This document shows positions 31,808-40,706 of a stretch of DNA of 44,406 nt, piece by piece. The position numbers and the translations under genes are program-made. The notes beneath the pieces are model-generated. The model saw nothing but the letters and a program-made list of their open reading frames with translations. It was not told the origin of the DNA and searched no databases. Location: the NCBI GenBank assembly GCA_029263095.1, contig JAJCYA010000059.1, forward strand, positions 1 to 44,406, read 5' to 3'. How positions within the stretch are numbered: position 1 is the first letter of the stretch; every line of letters starts with the position of its first letter. Origin of the DNA: Acidimicrobiia bacterium. Lineage in GTDB: Bacteria > Actinomycetota > Acidimicrobiia > Spongiisociales > UBA11373.

Positions 31808-32857
31808 CTAACCCTCCGCATCGCCCGGCGACCGGCCCGGCCGGAAGCGACCCACTACTCCAGCCAGCTGACCGCCGATCATTCGACCGAACTGGTTGAG
31901 CCCTCCCGGGAATCGCGTCAGGGTGACGATCAGGGCCACCGGACCTAGATACGCCGCGATGAAGCTGGTTCCGGATAGGAACTGCCGAAACCCTTCGATA
32001 AGCAGCGCGGCGCCCAGCACGCCGTTGATGGAGCCTCGTCCGGCAACGACCACCACCGCCAAGTACGTAAACGACAGTTCGAGAGGAAAGCTGTCGGGTG
32101 TCACGCGTTGTGCCCACAGCGGCATGAAGCCACCGGCGAGTCCGGCCAGTGCTCCGGCGAACATGTAGGCCGCCGCCCGGTAGGCGGGGACGTTGATGCC
32201 CTGCGCCTGGGCAATGGTCGGGTCGGATCGGACCGTCAGTAGCGCCCGACCGAGCTTGGAGTCGAGCAGCCGTCGGGTGGCAAACACCGACCCGATGAAG
32301 ACCACGACGATGATCGGGTATATCGCTTGGATCGATCCGAATTCGAGCCCTGCAAGACGGGGGGCAGTCAGCTTTAGGTTGCCGGTGCCGACCAGCCACG
32401 GCTTGGTGAAGAAGAATCGGTCGATGGCGAGACCGGCGGCCAGGGTGACGATCGTCACGTAGAGGCCGCTCACCCGTCGCGCAGTAGCTGCCACGACTGC
32501 TCCGAGGGCAAAGCCGATCAGGATCCCAATGGGTGCCAGTTCGAGAGGGGAGAGGTTGTGGTCAGAGCTCAGTTTTGCGACGACCAGCGCAGGCAGTCCG
32601 ACCATTCCGGCGTGGGCCAGAGAGAGTTCGCCCGCCCAGTTGACCAGCACGTGCAGCCCTACGGCGGCCACCGCGAACAGGAGGAGGAGCCCGATCTTGA
32701 AGAGAGTCACGTCTGAGGTGATGGGGGCGATGAGAAGCAGCAGGACCGTTGGGAGTCCGATCTGGAGCGTCGTCTTGGTTGTCGGCCGGTGTGAGCGCAG
32801 TTTCTCGCGCAGTCGCGACGCAAACGACGCCGACCGAGTGTCCGTGGAGTTCGGCAT
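31808..32857 (-). CDS. livM: Branched-chain amino acid-type ABC transporter permease LivM
   Basis: 349 aa from ATG 32857, which overlaps the livH stop by one base (TGATG). A basic cytoplasmic start is followed by about nine or ten helices. Family markers include NWAGELSLAHAGMVGLPA (normally G..SLGH..F.G.GAY), ALLTVRSDPTIAQAQGIN (the cytoplasmic EAA-like loop) and FTYLAVVVVAGRGSINGVLGA. Together with LivH it forms the membrane channel. The upstream 32 codons of the longer frame lie inside livH. Confidence 0.92.
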   Translation of the reverse strand: MPNSTDTRSASFASRLREKLRSHRPTTKTTLQIGLPTVLLLLIAPITSDVTLFKIGLLLLFAVAAVGLHVLVNWAGELSLAHAGMVGLPALVVAKLSSDHNLSPLELAPIGILIGFALGAVVAATARRVSGLYVTIVTLAAGLAIDRFFFTKPWLVGTGNLKLTAPRLAGLEFGSIQAIYPIIVVVFIGSVFATRRLLDSKLGRALLTVRSDPTIAQAQGINVPAYRAAAYMFAGALAGLAGGFMPLWAQRVTPDSFPLELSFTYLAVVVVAGRGSINGVLGAALLIEGFRQFLSGTSFIAAYLGPVALIVTLTRFPGGLNQFGRMIGGQLAGVVGRFRPGRSPGDAEG

Positions 32858-33714
32858 CAGTACTCGGCCGCCACCAGACCCTTGGGCCTGACAATCAGAA
32901 CCGCCATGACCAGGACGGCTAGTGATGCTTCGACGGCGCCGGGGGCGATCCATTGGAACCCGATGACGCCTTCGGCCATACCGAGGAAGATGCCTCCCGC
33001 GAAAGCACCGGTGACGCTGGTGAGTCCTCCCAGCAGGGCCGCCGCCAAAGCCCGCAACATGAGCCTGCTCATGAAGAACGCGGAGAACACGACCTGTGAC
33101 GAGACGAGAATCGCCGATAGCCCGGCGATCGCACCGGCGATCGCCCAGGTGCCCATCGACACGCGGCCCACCCGGACGCCCACCTCAGCCGCTGCTTCTG
33201 AATCGAGCGCCGTCGCCCGCAACCGCAGGCCAAACGAGCTCTTGAACATGACCAGTGCCAGCAGCGCCAGGATGGCGAGGGCGACAACCAGCGTGAGGAT
33301 CTGTACCGGCCGAACCAGCAGTCCGGCGATCTCGAACCCGTTCCCTTCGATGACCGGGCGGGCGAATCTCGGGCGGGGTGAGTAGCGACGCACGGCGTAG
33401 ACGAGCAGCAGGCTCGATACACCGAGTGTCCCCACCATCACCGTGAGCCGGGGTTGGCCGCGCAGGGGACGGATCACCACGAATTCGGTGATCACACCAA
33501 GGAGGGCCGAGACGGCGATTCCCGCCCCCACTGCGAGTACGAGCGGGAGGTCGTGATCGAGCCAGAGGTCGGCAAATACGAACGCCCCGATCATGCCTAT
33601 CTCACCGTGGGCGAAGTTGATGATCCGAGTGACGCGATATACGACCACCAGTCCTATCGCGATGAGTCCGTAGATGACCCCGAGGAATGCCCCGTTGAGA
33701 AGTGAGATCTCCAT
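32857..33714 (-). CDS. livH: Branched-chain amino acid-type ABC transporter permease LivH
   Basis: 285 aa, about eight helices. It begins LNGAFLGVIYGLIAIGLVVVY and has INFAHGEIGMIGAF, the family's N-terminal signature, and the EAA-type loop RATALDSEAAAEVGVRVGRV. GGLTSVTGAFAGGIFLGMAE near residue 230 is also standard. It is translated from ATG 33714, 81 bp after the binding-protein stop, with a hairpin between the two, suggesting less permease than binding protein. Confidence 0.93.
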   Translation of the reverse strand: MEISLLNGAFLGVIYGLIAIGLVVVYRVTRIINFAHGEIGMIGAFVFADLWLDHDLPLVLAVGAGIAVSALLGVITEFVVIRPLRGQPRLTVMVGTLGVSSLLLVYAVRRYSPRPRFARPVIEGNGFEIAGLLVRPVQILTLVVALAILALLALVMFKSSFGLRLRATALDSEAAAEVGVRVGRVSMGTWAIAGAIAGLSAILVSSQVVFSAFFMSRLMLRALAAALLGGLTSVTGAFAGGIFLGMAEGVIGFQWIAPGAVEASLAVLVMAVLIVRPKGLVAAEY

Positions 33715-33732
33715 CTACGCCCTCCATGACCG

Positions 33733-33770
33733 ATCGGCTGCCCCCGGAGGTGAGTCCGGAGGCAGCCGAT
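33733..33770 (-). terminator. Hairpin between binding-protein gene and livH
   Basis: ATCGGCTGCC pairs perfectly with GGCAGCCGAT, and inside it CCGGA pairs with TCCGG across a six-base loop; a single C/A mismatch separates the two stems. There is no T-tract. It lies between the highly used binding-protein gene and the permease genes, where partial termination or mRNA 3'-end protection is common. Confidence 0.55.
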
Positions 33771-33795
33771 ACGGCTGGTCTACTTCCTTCGCCGT

Positions 33796-35076
33796 CTAGA
33801 AGTCGCTCGACGCCGGTCCGTCGGCGGCCCAGGCGTTGATATCGCTGCAGCACACGGTCGGGAACATGCCGTCGGAGCCGACGAGATCGCCGGATCCCCA
33901 AGTGATGGGAGGCAGCACGCCGGTTGCGAAACCGCTGATGCCCTCGATTCCGGAGATCAGCGAATCTGCCGTTGGGTTCTCGCCGGCCTGTCGGAGTACT
34001 TCCTCGAGGATCAGTCCGTACCCGTAGTAGAGGAACGCCTCACCGTCGAGGACGGAGCTTCGCTCATACTGCGCCGCCAAAGCCTGGAACGCGGCGAACT
34101 CAGGGGTGTCCACTGTTGCCGAGATCCGCAGTCCGGTGGCTCCATCGAGCACGCCCGGTGCAGCCTGGGTCACGAAGTCGAATTCGAACAGGGCACCGGT
34201 GTAGTCCGGTGCAAAGCCGGCGATCGTGGTCGCGTCGGTGGCGATCTGAATTGCCTCGTTGGTGACGAACATCGCGACCGTCGTCACCCCAGCCTCTTCC
34301 ATTCGAATGAGCTGGGGAGTAAAGGACGCCTGTCCGAATTCGACCGTCACCGTCTCGACGACATCGAGACCGTTGGCGGTTGCCCTGTCCACAAAGGCAT
34401 TGCCGATACGGGTGTAGACGGGGACGTTCAGCAGCACGACGCCAACCTTCTCGTCGGGCGAGGCGTTGGCCGATACGAAGTCGGCCAGGAGAGCGCCCTG
34501 TCCTTCCTCGGACGGGAAGATCGTGTACGAGCTCCCCCAGCTGTTTACGAAGGAATCGTCGGCCGTCCACACCAGATTGGTAAAGCCGGCGTCATCGAGG
34601 CAATCGGCTGCTGCGGCCTGCGGTCCGGTGCCTTGCACCAGGATCGCCGTGTACGAGCCGTTGCTCAACACTTCCTGGCAAGCGGCAATGCCGCCTTCTG
34701 CGGTCTCTTGGTGGTCGACCTTCTTGAGGACCACCTCACGGCCGTTGACACCGCCCCTGGCGTTTACGTCTTCGAGCCATGTCTCCATGCCGCTGACGTA
34801 GATGCCCTCGATCACTTCGCCGAAGAGACCGGTGAATCCGGCCACGACGCTGACTGTGATCGTGTCGTCGGTTACGCCCTCGGTGGGGACCGGTGCCTGA
34901 GTGGTTTCCGGTGCAGCGGTGGTTTCCGGTGCAGCGGTGCTCTCCGAGGCTTGAGTGGTTGCAGTTGGGGCAGTTGTGGCTTGTGTGTCGCTGGAATCGT
35001 CGTCGCCGCACGCGGCCGCGACTAGTGCCAGCACCGCTACCAAGCCGATCAACTTCCTGATTGGTCGTCGTGACAT
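33796..35076 (-). CDS. Periplasmic-type binding lipoprotein of the Liv importer
   Basis: 426 aa. Lipobox LVAAACG near residue 22 is followed by a Thr/Ala/Glu linker (about 25-65) that includes a short repeat, then a type I periplasmic-binding fold: ITVSVVAGFTGLFGEVIEG (strand and ligand loop), VNGREVVLKKVDHQ and PDEKVGVVLLNVPVY. Four Cys in the mature part could make two disulfides. It captures the substrate for LivFGHM. The ligand may be an amino acid, a urea-like or an acyl compound; the divergent ester/alcohol oxidation genes hint at a non-amino-acid ligand. GGAG lies nine bases before ATG 35076. Confidence 0.92.
   Translation of the reverse strand: MSRRPIRKLIGLVAVLALVAAACGDDDSSDTQATTAPTATTQASESTAAPETTAAPETTQAPVPTEGVTDDTITVSVVAGFTGLFGEVIEGIYVSGMETWLEDVNARGGVNGREVVLKKVDHQETAEGGIAACQEVLSNGSYTAILVQGTGPQAAAADCLDDAGFTNLVWTADDSFVNSWGSSYTIFPSEEGQGALLADFVSANASPDEKVGVVLLNVPVYTRIGNAFVDRATANGLDVVETVTVEFGQASFTPQLIRMEEAGVTTVAMFVTNEAIQIATDATTIAGFAPDYTGALFEFDFVTQAAPGVLDGATGLRISATVDTPEFAAFQALAAQYERSSVLDGEAFLYYGYGLILEEVLRQAGENPTADSLISGIEGISGFATGVLPPITWGSGDLVGSDGMFPTVCCSDINAWAADGPASSDF
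34903..34938 (+). repeat. 18-bp tandem repeat in binding-protein linker
   Basis: Two identical 18-bp units (GGTTTCCGGTGCAGCGGT) encode two copies of the six-residue linker unit TAAPET behind the lipid anchor. Linker length may vary between strains. Confidence 0.8.
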
Positions 35077-35277
35077 CGCTGATTACTCCTTGTGTCCCGT
35101 CTATCAGTCCAATTGAACGCCCCTTCAACGGGTGATTCCCCTATCGAGACTGTCGCCCGGCCAATGAATGATGGTTCAATGAACGATGATTCACGGTTCA
35201 CCGTATTCGCCGTTGTCCTGTTTCGCAAACTCCATTAGGCTCTGAACAGTCATTTCTTCGGCGAGGATCGAGCAAGC
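35077..35277. promoter_or_regulatory. Divergent control region with TTCA/TGAA palindromes
   Basis: Two inverted repeats lie between the divergent liv and hydrolase genes. At 35113-35128, TTGAA-N6-TTCAA is perfect. At 35165-35193, the 29-bp TGAATnATnGTTCA-n-TGAACnATnATTCA is symmetric apart from four mismatches and its centre. Both share TTCA/TGAA half-sites, as expected for a TetR-family dimer. The TetR gene two positions downstream is the obvious candidate. No confident -35/-10 was assigned. Confidence 0.55.
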
Positions 35278-36114
35278 ATGGAGCATGTGGAGCGGCGGGT
35301 TGCCGCCGACTGGGGTGAGATCCACGTCGAGGCTCATGGTTCGGGTCCTCCGGTCCTCCTGTTGCAGGGTTTGGGCTTTGCGTCCTGGGCGTGGAAGCAG
35401 CAGAGCGCCAATCTCCCCGGTCGGACCAAGGTCGTCGTGGACAACCGAGGTGCCGGTCGGTCGTCAAAACCCGAAGGCCCCTACTCGATAGAGGGCATGG
35501 CCCGCGACGCTGCTTTGGTCCTGGAGTCGATGGGAGAGACCCCGGCGCACGTCGTCGGCTTCTCGATGGGGGGCTACATCGCCCAGGCTCTGGCGATCGA
35601 GCGGCCGGACCTTGTCTCAGCCTTGGTGATCGTTTCCTCCAGCAACGGAGGACCGGAGCACGAGCCGACTCCGGCGGCGACGTTGGATGCCTGGCTGGAA
35701 GCCTCCCCTCTCTCGCCCGAGGACTATGCACGGGCCACGATGCACCTCGCATTTGCCCCCGGCTGGGTGGACGACCACCCCGACGGGTATGAGGAGCAGC
35801 TTGCAGCGCGACTCGAGCATCCGACTCCGGGACATGCCTGGGCGGCGCAGTACCGGGCTTGCGTCCAATTCCTCGAAGAGGGGGTCGATGCATCGAGCAT
35901 CGCTGCACCCACGCTCGTGGTTCACGGTGACGCCGACCGCATCGTCCCGCTGGGCAACGGGCTTCGGCTCCACTCCCAACTACCCGACTCCCGCCTCTTC
36001 ATCATGGAGTCGCACGGGCATCTCTGCTTCATCGAGGATTCAGCTTCATTCAACGGCGTGGTATCGGGGTTTCTGCGTGATGTCGAGTCGAAAGGTGGCA
36101 ATGGTGGCTCGTGA
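35278..36114 (+). CDS. Alpha/beta hydrolase
   Basis: 278 aa, complete triad: Ser96 in VGFSMGGY, Asp220 in HGDADRIVP and His248 in ESHGHLC. The oxyanion loop is LLLQGLGFASW, where the usual His-Gly is replaced by Gln-Gly, as in 3-oxoadipate-enol-lactonase-like and related esterases. It is first in the catabolic cassette and overlaps the TetR gene by 14 bp, so the two are co-transcribed. Hydrolysis of an ester or lactone to supply the alcohol dehydrogenase is an inference from context. Confidence 0.88.
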   Translation: MEHVERRVAADWGEIHVEAHGSGPPVLLLQGLGFASWAWKQQSANLPGRTKVVVDNRGAGRSSKPEGPYSIEGMARDAALVLESMGETPAHVVGFSMGGYIAQALAIERPDLVSALVIVSSSNGGPEHEPTPAATLDAWLEASPLSPEDYARATMHLAFAPGWVDDHPDGYEEQLAARLEHPTPGHAWAAQYRACVQFLEEGVDASSIAAPTLVVHGDADRIVPLGNGLRLHSQLPDSRLFIMESHGHLCFIEDSASFNGVVSGFLRDVESKGGNGGS

Positions 36115-36697
36115 GGATCAGGATGTCCGGGCACGTTTGCTCGAGGCAGCAGAGGCATTGTTTGGAGAGCGGACCTACGCCGAGGTGGGTGTCGCCGAGA
36201 TCTGTTCTCGCGCCGGCACCTCGGTCGGATCGTTCTATCTGGCATTCGACTCGAAACGGGACCTCTTTGTTGAGTTGATCAGGGACATCAACGCCGACCT
36301 GAGGGACGCTATGCGGGTCGCGCTCGAAAGCGCCTCTCCCGGTCAGCGCGGCGTGGAGAGGTCCGCATTCGAAGCGTTCTTCAGCGTGATGTCGAAGAGG
36401 CCGCAGGTCTACCACCTGGTGCGCGAAGCCGAGTTCGTGACACCAGAAGTCTTCCGGGAGTACTACGAGCGATTGGCGCGTGCCTATTCGCGAGGGGTGC
36501 GTCAGGCTCAGTTGGCAGGTGATGTTGATCCCAATCTGGATCCCGAGGTTGTCGCGTACGTTTACATGGGTATCGGCTATTTCATCGGAATGCGCTGGGC
36601 CGAGTGGACCGGGGGCGGTGTCGTCCCGGGCGACGTCCTCGAGGACATGTTCGCCATCCTCGACCACGGCTTGCCGGGACGCGAGGACGGGCAGTGA
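36101..36697 (+). CDS. TetR-family transcriptional regulator
   Basis: 198 aa from ATG 36101 (ATG 36080 is the alternative). The N-terminal helix-turn-helix reads LLEAAEALFGERTYAEVGVA then EICSRAGTSVGSFYLAFDSK, the typical TetR pattern in which YxxFxSK ends the DNA-binding domain. The C-terminal ligand domain (from about residue 60) is helical, with an AYVYMGIGYFIGMRWAEW segment. Its gene overlaps the hydrolase before it and, as GTGA, the alcohol dehydrogenase after it. It probably represses the cassette, and maybe the liv genes, through the palindromes at 35113-35193. Confidence 0.9.
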   Translation: MVAREDQDVRARLLEAAEALFGERTYAEVGVAEICSRAGTSVGSFYLAFDSKRDLFVELIRDINADLRDAMRVALESASPGQRGVERSAFEAFFSVMSKRPQVYHLVREAEFVTPEVFREYYERLARAYSRGVRQAQLAGDVDPNLDPEVVAYVYMGIGYFIGMRWAEWTGGGVVPGDVLEDMFAILDHGLPGREDGQ

Positions 36698-37824
36698 AGA
36701 CGAGGGCCGCCGTGCTGACGGAGATTGGAGCCGCCGGCCCCTACGCCGAGACTCGTCCTTTGCGGATTGAGGAACTCGACATCGACGCCCCCGGCGCCGG
36801 GGAGCTACTTGTTCGGATAGAGGCGGCCGGGGTATGCCACTCCGATCTGTCGGTTGTCGATGGGAACAGACCGCGCCCGGTTCCGATGGCGCTGGGCCAC
36901 GAGGCAGGGGGAGTAGTCGAGGAGGTGGGTCCCGGAGTTCGGGATGTTTCAGTGGGCGATCACGTCGTGCTCACCTTTGTGCCGAGCTGTGGCACCTGCG
37001 CCCAGTGCACCAGCGGCCAACCCGCCATGTGCCCGGTCGCGGCAGAGGCGAATGGCATGGGTCAGATGCTCGGTGGCGGCCACCGCCTTCACCAGGGAGG
37101 TGGCGATGTACACCACCATCTGGGGGTGTCCGCCTTCTCCGAGCGGGCCATCGTCGCCCGCGGCTCCGCGGTTGTGGTTCCGTCCGACATACCTTTGGAC
37201 ACCGTGGCGTTGTTTGGCTGCGCAGTGCTCACCGGGGTGGGGGCCGTGATACGAACGGCCGGCGTGCAGCCGGGCCAATCGGTGGCCGTGCTCGGGCTGG
37301 GGGGAGTCGGCCTGTCCGCCGTCATGGGAGCAGCCGTGTCCGGCGCCCATCCGATCGTGGCAGTAGACCCGGTTCCCTCGAAGCGTGAGATGGCGTTGGG
37401 ATTGGGGGCCTCCCACGCGATCGATTCTGAGGGGGGCGTGGAGACGATCCGGGATCTCACCGACGGGGGAGCGGACTTTGTGTTTGAGGCGGCCGGTAGG
37501 GCTCCGGTGCTCGAGACGGCCTACCGCGCCACCGGACGGGGGGGAACCACGGTGGCGATCGGGCTGGCCCACCCCGAAGCCATGTTCAGCGTTCCGGCGG
37601 TTTCGATTGTCGGTGAGGGCAAGACCATCAAGGGGTCGTACATGGGGTCGGCCGCGCCCCAGCAGGACATTCCGCGTTTGCTGCGCCTGTGGCGGGCGGG
37701 TCGGCTGCCGGTCGAGCGGCTCCACACAGGCACGCTGCCGCTGCGCCAGATCAACGAGGCATTCGATCGACTCGCCACAGGTGAGGTGGTGCGGCAACTG
37801 ATCAGGCCGGCCGACAAGTCATGA
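36694..37824 (+). CDS. Zinc-dependent alcohol dehydrogenase
   Basis: 376 aa, medium-chain dehydrogenase/reductase. Catalytic zinc ligands Cys48 (GVCHSD), His69 (GHEAGG) and Cys176 (LFGCAVLTG) are present, as is the structural zinc lobe Cys99, Cys102, Cys105, Cys113 (CGTCAQC then MC). The NAD-binding Rossmann motif GLGGVG is at residue 201. The GCAVLTG version resembles class III/AdhC-type enzymes. Start GTG 36694 overlaps the TetR stop. It likely oxidises the alcohol released by the hydrolases to an aldehyde for the next enzyme. Confidence 0.93.
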   Translation: MKTRAAVLTEIGAAGPYAETRPLRIEELDIDAPGAGELLVRIEAAGVCHSDLSVVDGNRPRPVPMALGHEAGGVVEEVGPGVRDVSVGDHVVLTFVPSCGTCAQCTSGQPAMCPVAAEANGMGQMLGGGHRLHQGGGDVHHHLGVSAFSERAIVARGSAVVVPSDIPLDTVALFGCAVLTGVGAVIRTAGVQPGQSVAVLGLGGVGLSAVMGAAVSGAHPIVAVDPVPSKREMALGLGASHAIDSEGGVETIRDLTDGGADFVFEAAGRAPVLETAYRATGRGGTTVAIGLAHPEAMFSVPAVSIVGEGKTIKGSYMGSAAPQQDIPRLLRLWRAGRLPVERLHTGTLPLRQINEAFDRLATGEVVRQLIRPADKS

Positions 37825-37867
37825 CCGATTGCATCGCATGTCATATGGATAGATACGAGGAGGGGCA

Positions 37868-38935
37868 ATGAGCTACACGCTTCCAGATGGGGTCGTGTCG
37901 AAGACGATCGACACCGATCGATTGAAGATTCACTACTTGGAGACCGGGCGGGACGACGGCGAACCGGTCGTCTTCCTGCACGGGAACCTGGCGTCGGCAT
38001 TGTTCTGGGACAACACGCTCGCAGCGATGCCGGCTCAGTACCGTGGCTTGGCGGTCGACATGCGGGGATTCGGCGGATCCGACCCGGTGACGATTGATGC
38101 GACCAGAGGGATGGGCGACTTCGCCGACGATCTGGATGGGTTCATCGCCGGGCTCGGCCTGGATGGTCCGGTCCATCTGGTTGGCTGGTCCACCGGCGGC
38201 GGGGCGATCCTGCGATATGCGATCGATCATCCGAATCGCGTCCGATCACTGACGTTGGTGAGCCCGGTGAGCCCGTACGGTTTCGGCGGCACCAAGGATG
38301 TCGAGGGGACTCCGACATTCGAGGACTTTGCAGGTTCGGGGGCGGGGATCATCGCTCCCGAGATGATCGAGCGGCTTCAGGCCGGGGACATGGGTACCGA
38401 GAGCGATCTGTCGCCCAGAAGCTTTATGAAGGGCTTCTACTGGAAGCCGACCTATGAGTTGGATTCGGATCGGGAGGATGCTCTGGTGGCGGAGATCCTC
38501 AAGACTTCGACCGCCACCGATGTCTTCCCCGGCGACGTGGCGACTTCGGAGAATTGGCCGGGTGTGGCGCCCGGAACAACCGGGGTCAACAATGCGCTGT
38601 CCGGCAAGTACAGCGATGTGACGGGCTTCAGCGGCATTGATCCGAAGCCGCCGGTGCTGTGGGTGCGCGGACTGGACGATCTGGTCGTTTCCGATGGCTC
38701 GCTGTTCGACACCGGAACCCTCGGGCAACTCGAGGTGATCCCCGGCTGGCCGGGTGCCGATGTGTATCCGCCGCAGCCGATGGTGAGCCAGACGCGAGCG
38801 GTCCTGGAGGCGTATCGAGGCAACGGTGGGCAGTTCACCGAGGTGGCCATCGAGGACTCCGGGCACGCCCCTCACATCGATCAGGCGAGTCAGTTCCAGG
38901 AGGCGTTCTTCGGATTCCTGGGAAACTCCGGCTGA
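37868..38935 (+). CDS. Alpha/beta hydrolase (second in cassette)
   Basis: 355 aa, longer than the first hydrolase. Nucleophile Ser108 in VGWSTGGG, oxyanion loop FLHGNLASALFW, acid Asp in VRGLDDLVVSD and His in DSGHAPHID. The cap region (about 150-260) is extended and may set substrate size. A strong ribosome site (GAGGAGGGG) lies just before ATG 37868. It sits 43 bp after the alcohol dehydrogenase and 12 bp before the aldehyde dehydrogenase, so it belongs to the same operon. Not closely related to the first hydrolase except for the fold. Confidence 0.88.
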   Translation: MSYTLPDGVVSKTIDTDRLKIHYLETGRDDGEPVVFLHGNLASALFWDNTLAAMPAQYRGLAVDMRGFGGSDPVTIDATRGMGDFADDLDGFIAGLGLDGPVHLVGWSTGGGAILRYAIDHPNRVRSLTLVSPVSPYGFGGTKDVEGTPTFEDFAGSGAGIIAPEMIERLQAGDMGTESDLSPRSFMKGFYWKPTYELDSDREDALVAEILKTSTATDVFPGDVATSENWPGVAPGTTGVNNALSGKYSDVTGFSGIDPKPPVLWVRGLDDLVVSDGSLFDTGTLGQLEVIPGWPGADVYPPQPMVSQTRAVLEAYRGNGGQFTEVAIEDSGHAPHIDQASQFQEAFFGFLGNSG

Positions 38936-38947
38936 GGAGAGTCACCA

Positions 38948-40309
38948 ATGGAGTCGATCAACCCCGCGACCGGCGAATCGCTGGCCTCGTACCCGGAGCA
39001 CACACCCGAGGAGGTGGGGGCGATTCTGGATGCGGCGGCGGCCGAGTTCGACCTCTGGCGACGGGTTCCGATCGCGCAGCGTGCGGTCCCCATGCGGAAG
39101 CTGGCGGACATTCTGGAATCCCGGGCCGCCGAATGGGCCCGGCTCATGACGCTCGAGACCGGCAAGCCGATTGCCGCTTCGAGAGCCGAGATCGTGAAGT
39201 GTGCCTGGGTGTGTCGGTACTACGCCGATGAGGCCGAACAGATGCTGGCCGACCGGCACATTGCCGCCGACCGCACCAAGTCATTTGTGCACCATGAACC
39301 ACTTGGCGTGGTTCTGGCCGTCATGCCTTGGAACTTCCCGTTCTGGCAGGTGTTCAGGTTTGCGGCTCCGGGGTTGATGGCCGGCAATGTCGGAGTGTTG
39401 AAGCATGCCTCCAACGTCTCGGGGTGCGCGTTGGCGATCGAGGAGGCATTCCGCGAGGCGGGTTTCCCGGCAGGTGTGTTTGCGACGCTGCTGGTGCCCG
39501 GTTCGCGTGTGGGTGAGGCGCTGGAGCATCCCGGCGTCGTTGCAGCGACGCTCACCGGATCGGATCTGGCGGGGCGCGAGGTGGCGGCCAAGGCGGGCTC
39601 GCTGCTCAAGAAGACCGTGTTGGAGTTGGGTGGCTCTGATCCGTACATCGTCTTGGAGGACGCCGACGTCGATGCCGCGGCAAGCACCTGTGCCGCCAGC
39701 CGGATGATCAACGCCGGCCAGTCGTGCATCGCAGCGAAGCGCTTCATCGTCCATGCCGCGGTCTACGACGCCTGGCTGGAGCGATTCGTCGCCGCCATGG
39801 GCGCAATGGAGATGGGCGATCCGTTGGATGAGGGCACCATGCTTGGTTCGATGGCTCGGGTGGATCTGCGAGACGAGCTCCACGATCAGGTGGTCGCATC
39901 TGTCGAAGCGGGAGCCACTCTGATCCTGGGAGGCACCGTCCCCGACGGCCCCGGAGCGTTCTACCCGCCGACGGTGCTCACTGACGTGGCGCCGGGGATG
40001 CCCGCGTACGAAGAGGAGATGTTCGGTCCGGTGGCAGCGGTGCTGAAGGCGACCTCCGAGGAGGAGGCGATCGCCATGGCCAACGACACGCCGTTCGGGC
40101 TGGGTGCGGCCGTGTTTACGGGTGATCTCGCTCGGGGCGAAAGGATCGCCGCCGAGCAGCTCGAGGCCGGAGCGTGCTTTGTCAACACGTTCGTGGCGTC
40201 GGATCCGAGGCTCCCCTTCGGCGGTATCAAGCTGTCCGGATACGGTCGCGAACTGGCGGACCTCGGGATCATGGAGTTCGTCAACCAGAAGACCGTGGTG
40301 GTTGCCTGA
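38948..40309 (+). CDS. NAD(P)-dependent aldehyde dehydrogenase, succinate-semialdehyde type
   Basis: 453 aa. Asn129 in PWNFP, Glu226 in LELGGSD and the catalytic Cys260 in GQSCIAAKRF are all in place. The lack of an N-terminal extension and the GQSCIAAKRF and YGRELADLGI segments resemble the YneI/Sad and GabD-like branch. It oxidises an aldehyde to a carboxylic acid and would complete an ester to alcohol to aldehyde to acid route started by the genes before it. GGAG lies in the ten bases before ATG 38948. Confidence 0.92.
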   Translation: MESINPATGESLASYPEHTPEEVGAILDAAAAEFDLWRRVPIAQRAVPMRKLADILESRAAEWARLMTLETGKPIAASRAEIVKCAWVCRYYADEAEQMLADRHIAADRTKSFVHHEPLGVVLAVMPWNFPFWQVFRFAAPGLMAGNVGVLKHASNVSGCALAIEEAFREAGFPAGVFATLLVPGSRVGEALEHPGVVAATLTGSDLAGREVAAKAGSLLKKTVLELGGSDPYIVLEDADVDAAASTCAASRMINAGQSCIAAKRFIVHAAVYDAWLERFVAAMGAMEMGDPLDEGTMLGSMARVDLRDELHDQVVASVEAGATLILGGTVPDGPGAFYPPTVLTDVAPGMPAYEEEMFGPVAAVLKATSEEEAIAMANDTPFGLGAAVFTGDLARGERIAAEQLEAGACFVNTFVASDPRLPFGGIKLSGYGRELADLGIMEFVNQKTVVVA

Positions 40310-40323
40310 GCGGTGTTCGTGGG

Positions 40324-40339
40324 ACCGGGAAGACCCGGT
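40324..40339. terminator. Small hairpin between convergent genes
   Basis: ACCGGG-AAGA-CCCGGT forms a 6-bp stem with a four-base loop 15 bp after the aldehyde dehydrogenase stop and 29 bp from the end of the mazF-like gene. No T-tract on either strand; a bidirectional terminator is possible but weak. Confidence 0.4.
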
Positions 40340-40367
40340 GATGCGCTCGAACGGCCACCGCGTGGCG

Positions 40368-40706
40368 TCAGTAGTCGAGCAGGGTCCTGAGGATGGTGGC
40401 GACTTGATCGCTGGTTGCAGAATCGATCCCGCCGAGGTGATGGATCAGCCGGTGTCGGCTGACGCTGCGGATCAGTTCACATTGGGCGTAGCTCGTTTCA
40501 TCGAGTCCGGTGTCGGAGGATGGTTCGATTTCCACGTGCAGGGATAGGTCTCGATGAGTGGTTGTGAGCGGTGTGACGATGACGAAGGGGAAGCCAGTTC
40601 CGAAGGTGGCCGGCGGTCCGACGATGAGCGCTGGCCGGTGTGCTGCGGGTTCGCCGGGATACGGGTCACCGAAGTCGACCAGCCAGAGATCGTCAACCGA
40701 TGCCAT
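40368..40706 (-). CDS. MazF/PemK-family toxin (endoribonuclease)
   Basis: 112 aa from ATG 40706 (a TTG two codons earlier is possible). LWLVDFGDP and HRPALIVGPP hold the conserved strand and Arg of MazF, and VIVTPLTTT its catalytic Thr/Ser region. It cleaves mRNA in known members. Its start overlaps the end of the antitoxin gene by 14 bp, the usual arrangement of a toxin-antitoxin pair. It is slightly shorter at the loop between strands 1 and 2 than PemK. Cleavage sequence unknown. Confidence 0.87.
   Translation of the reverse strand: MASVDDLWLVDFGDPYPGEPAAHRPALIVGPPATFGTGFPFVIVTPLTTTHRDLSLHVEIEPSSDTGLDETSYAQCELIRSVSRHRLIHHLGGIDSATSDQVATILRTLLDY

Noticed and set aside
31806-32399. N-terminal extension of the livG frame
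   Set aside because: It overlaps livM, and the canonical LivG start motif begins at ATG 31805, two bases after the livM stop.
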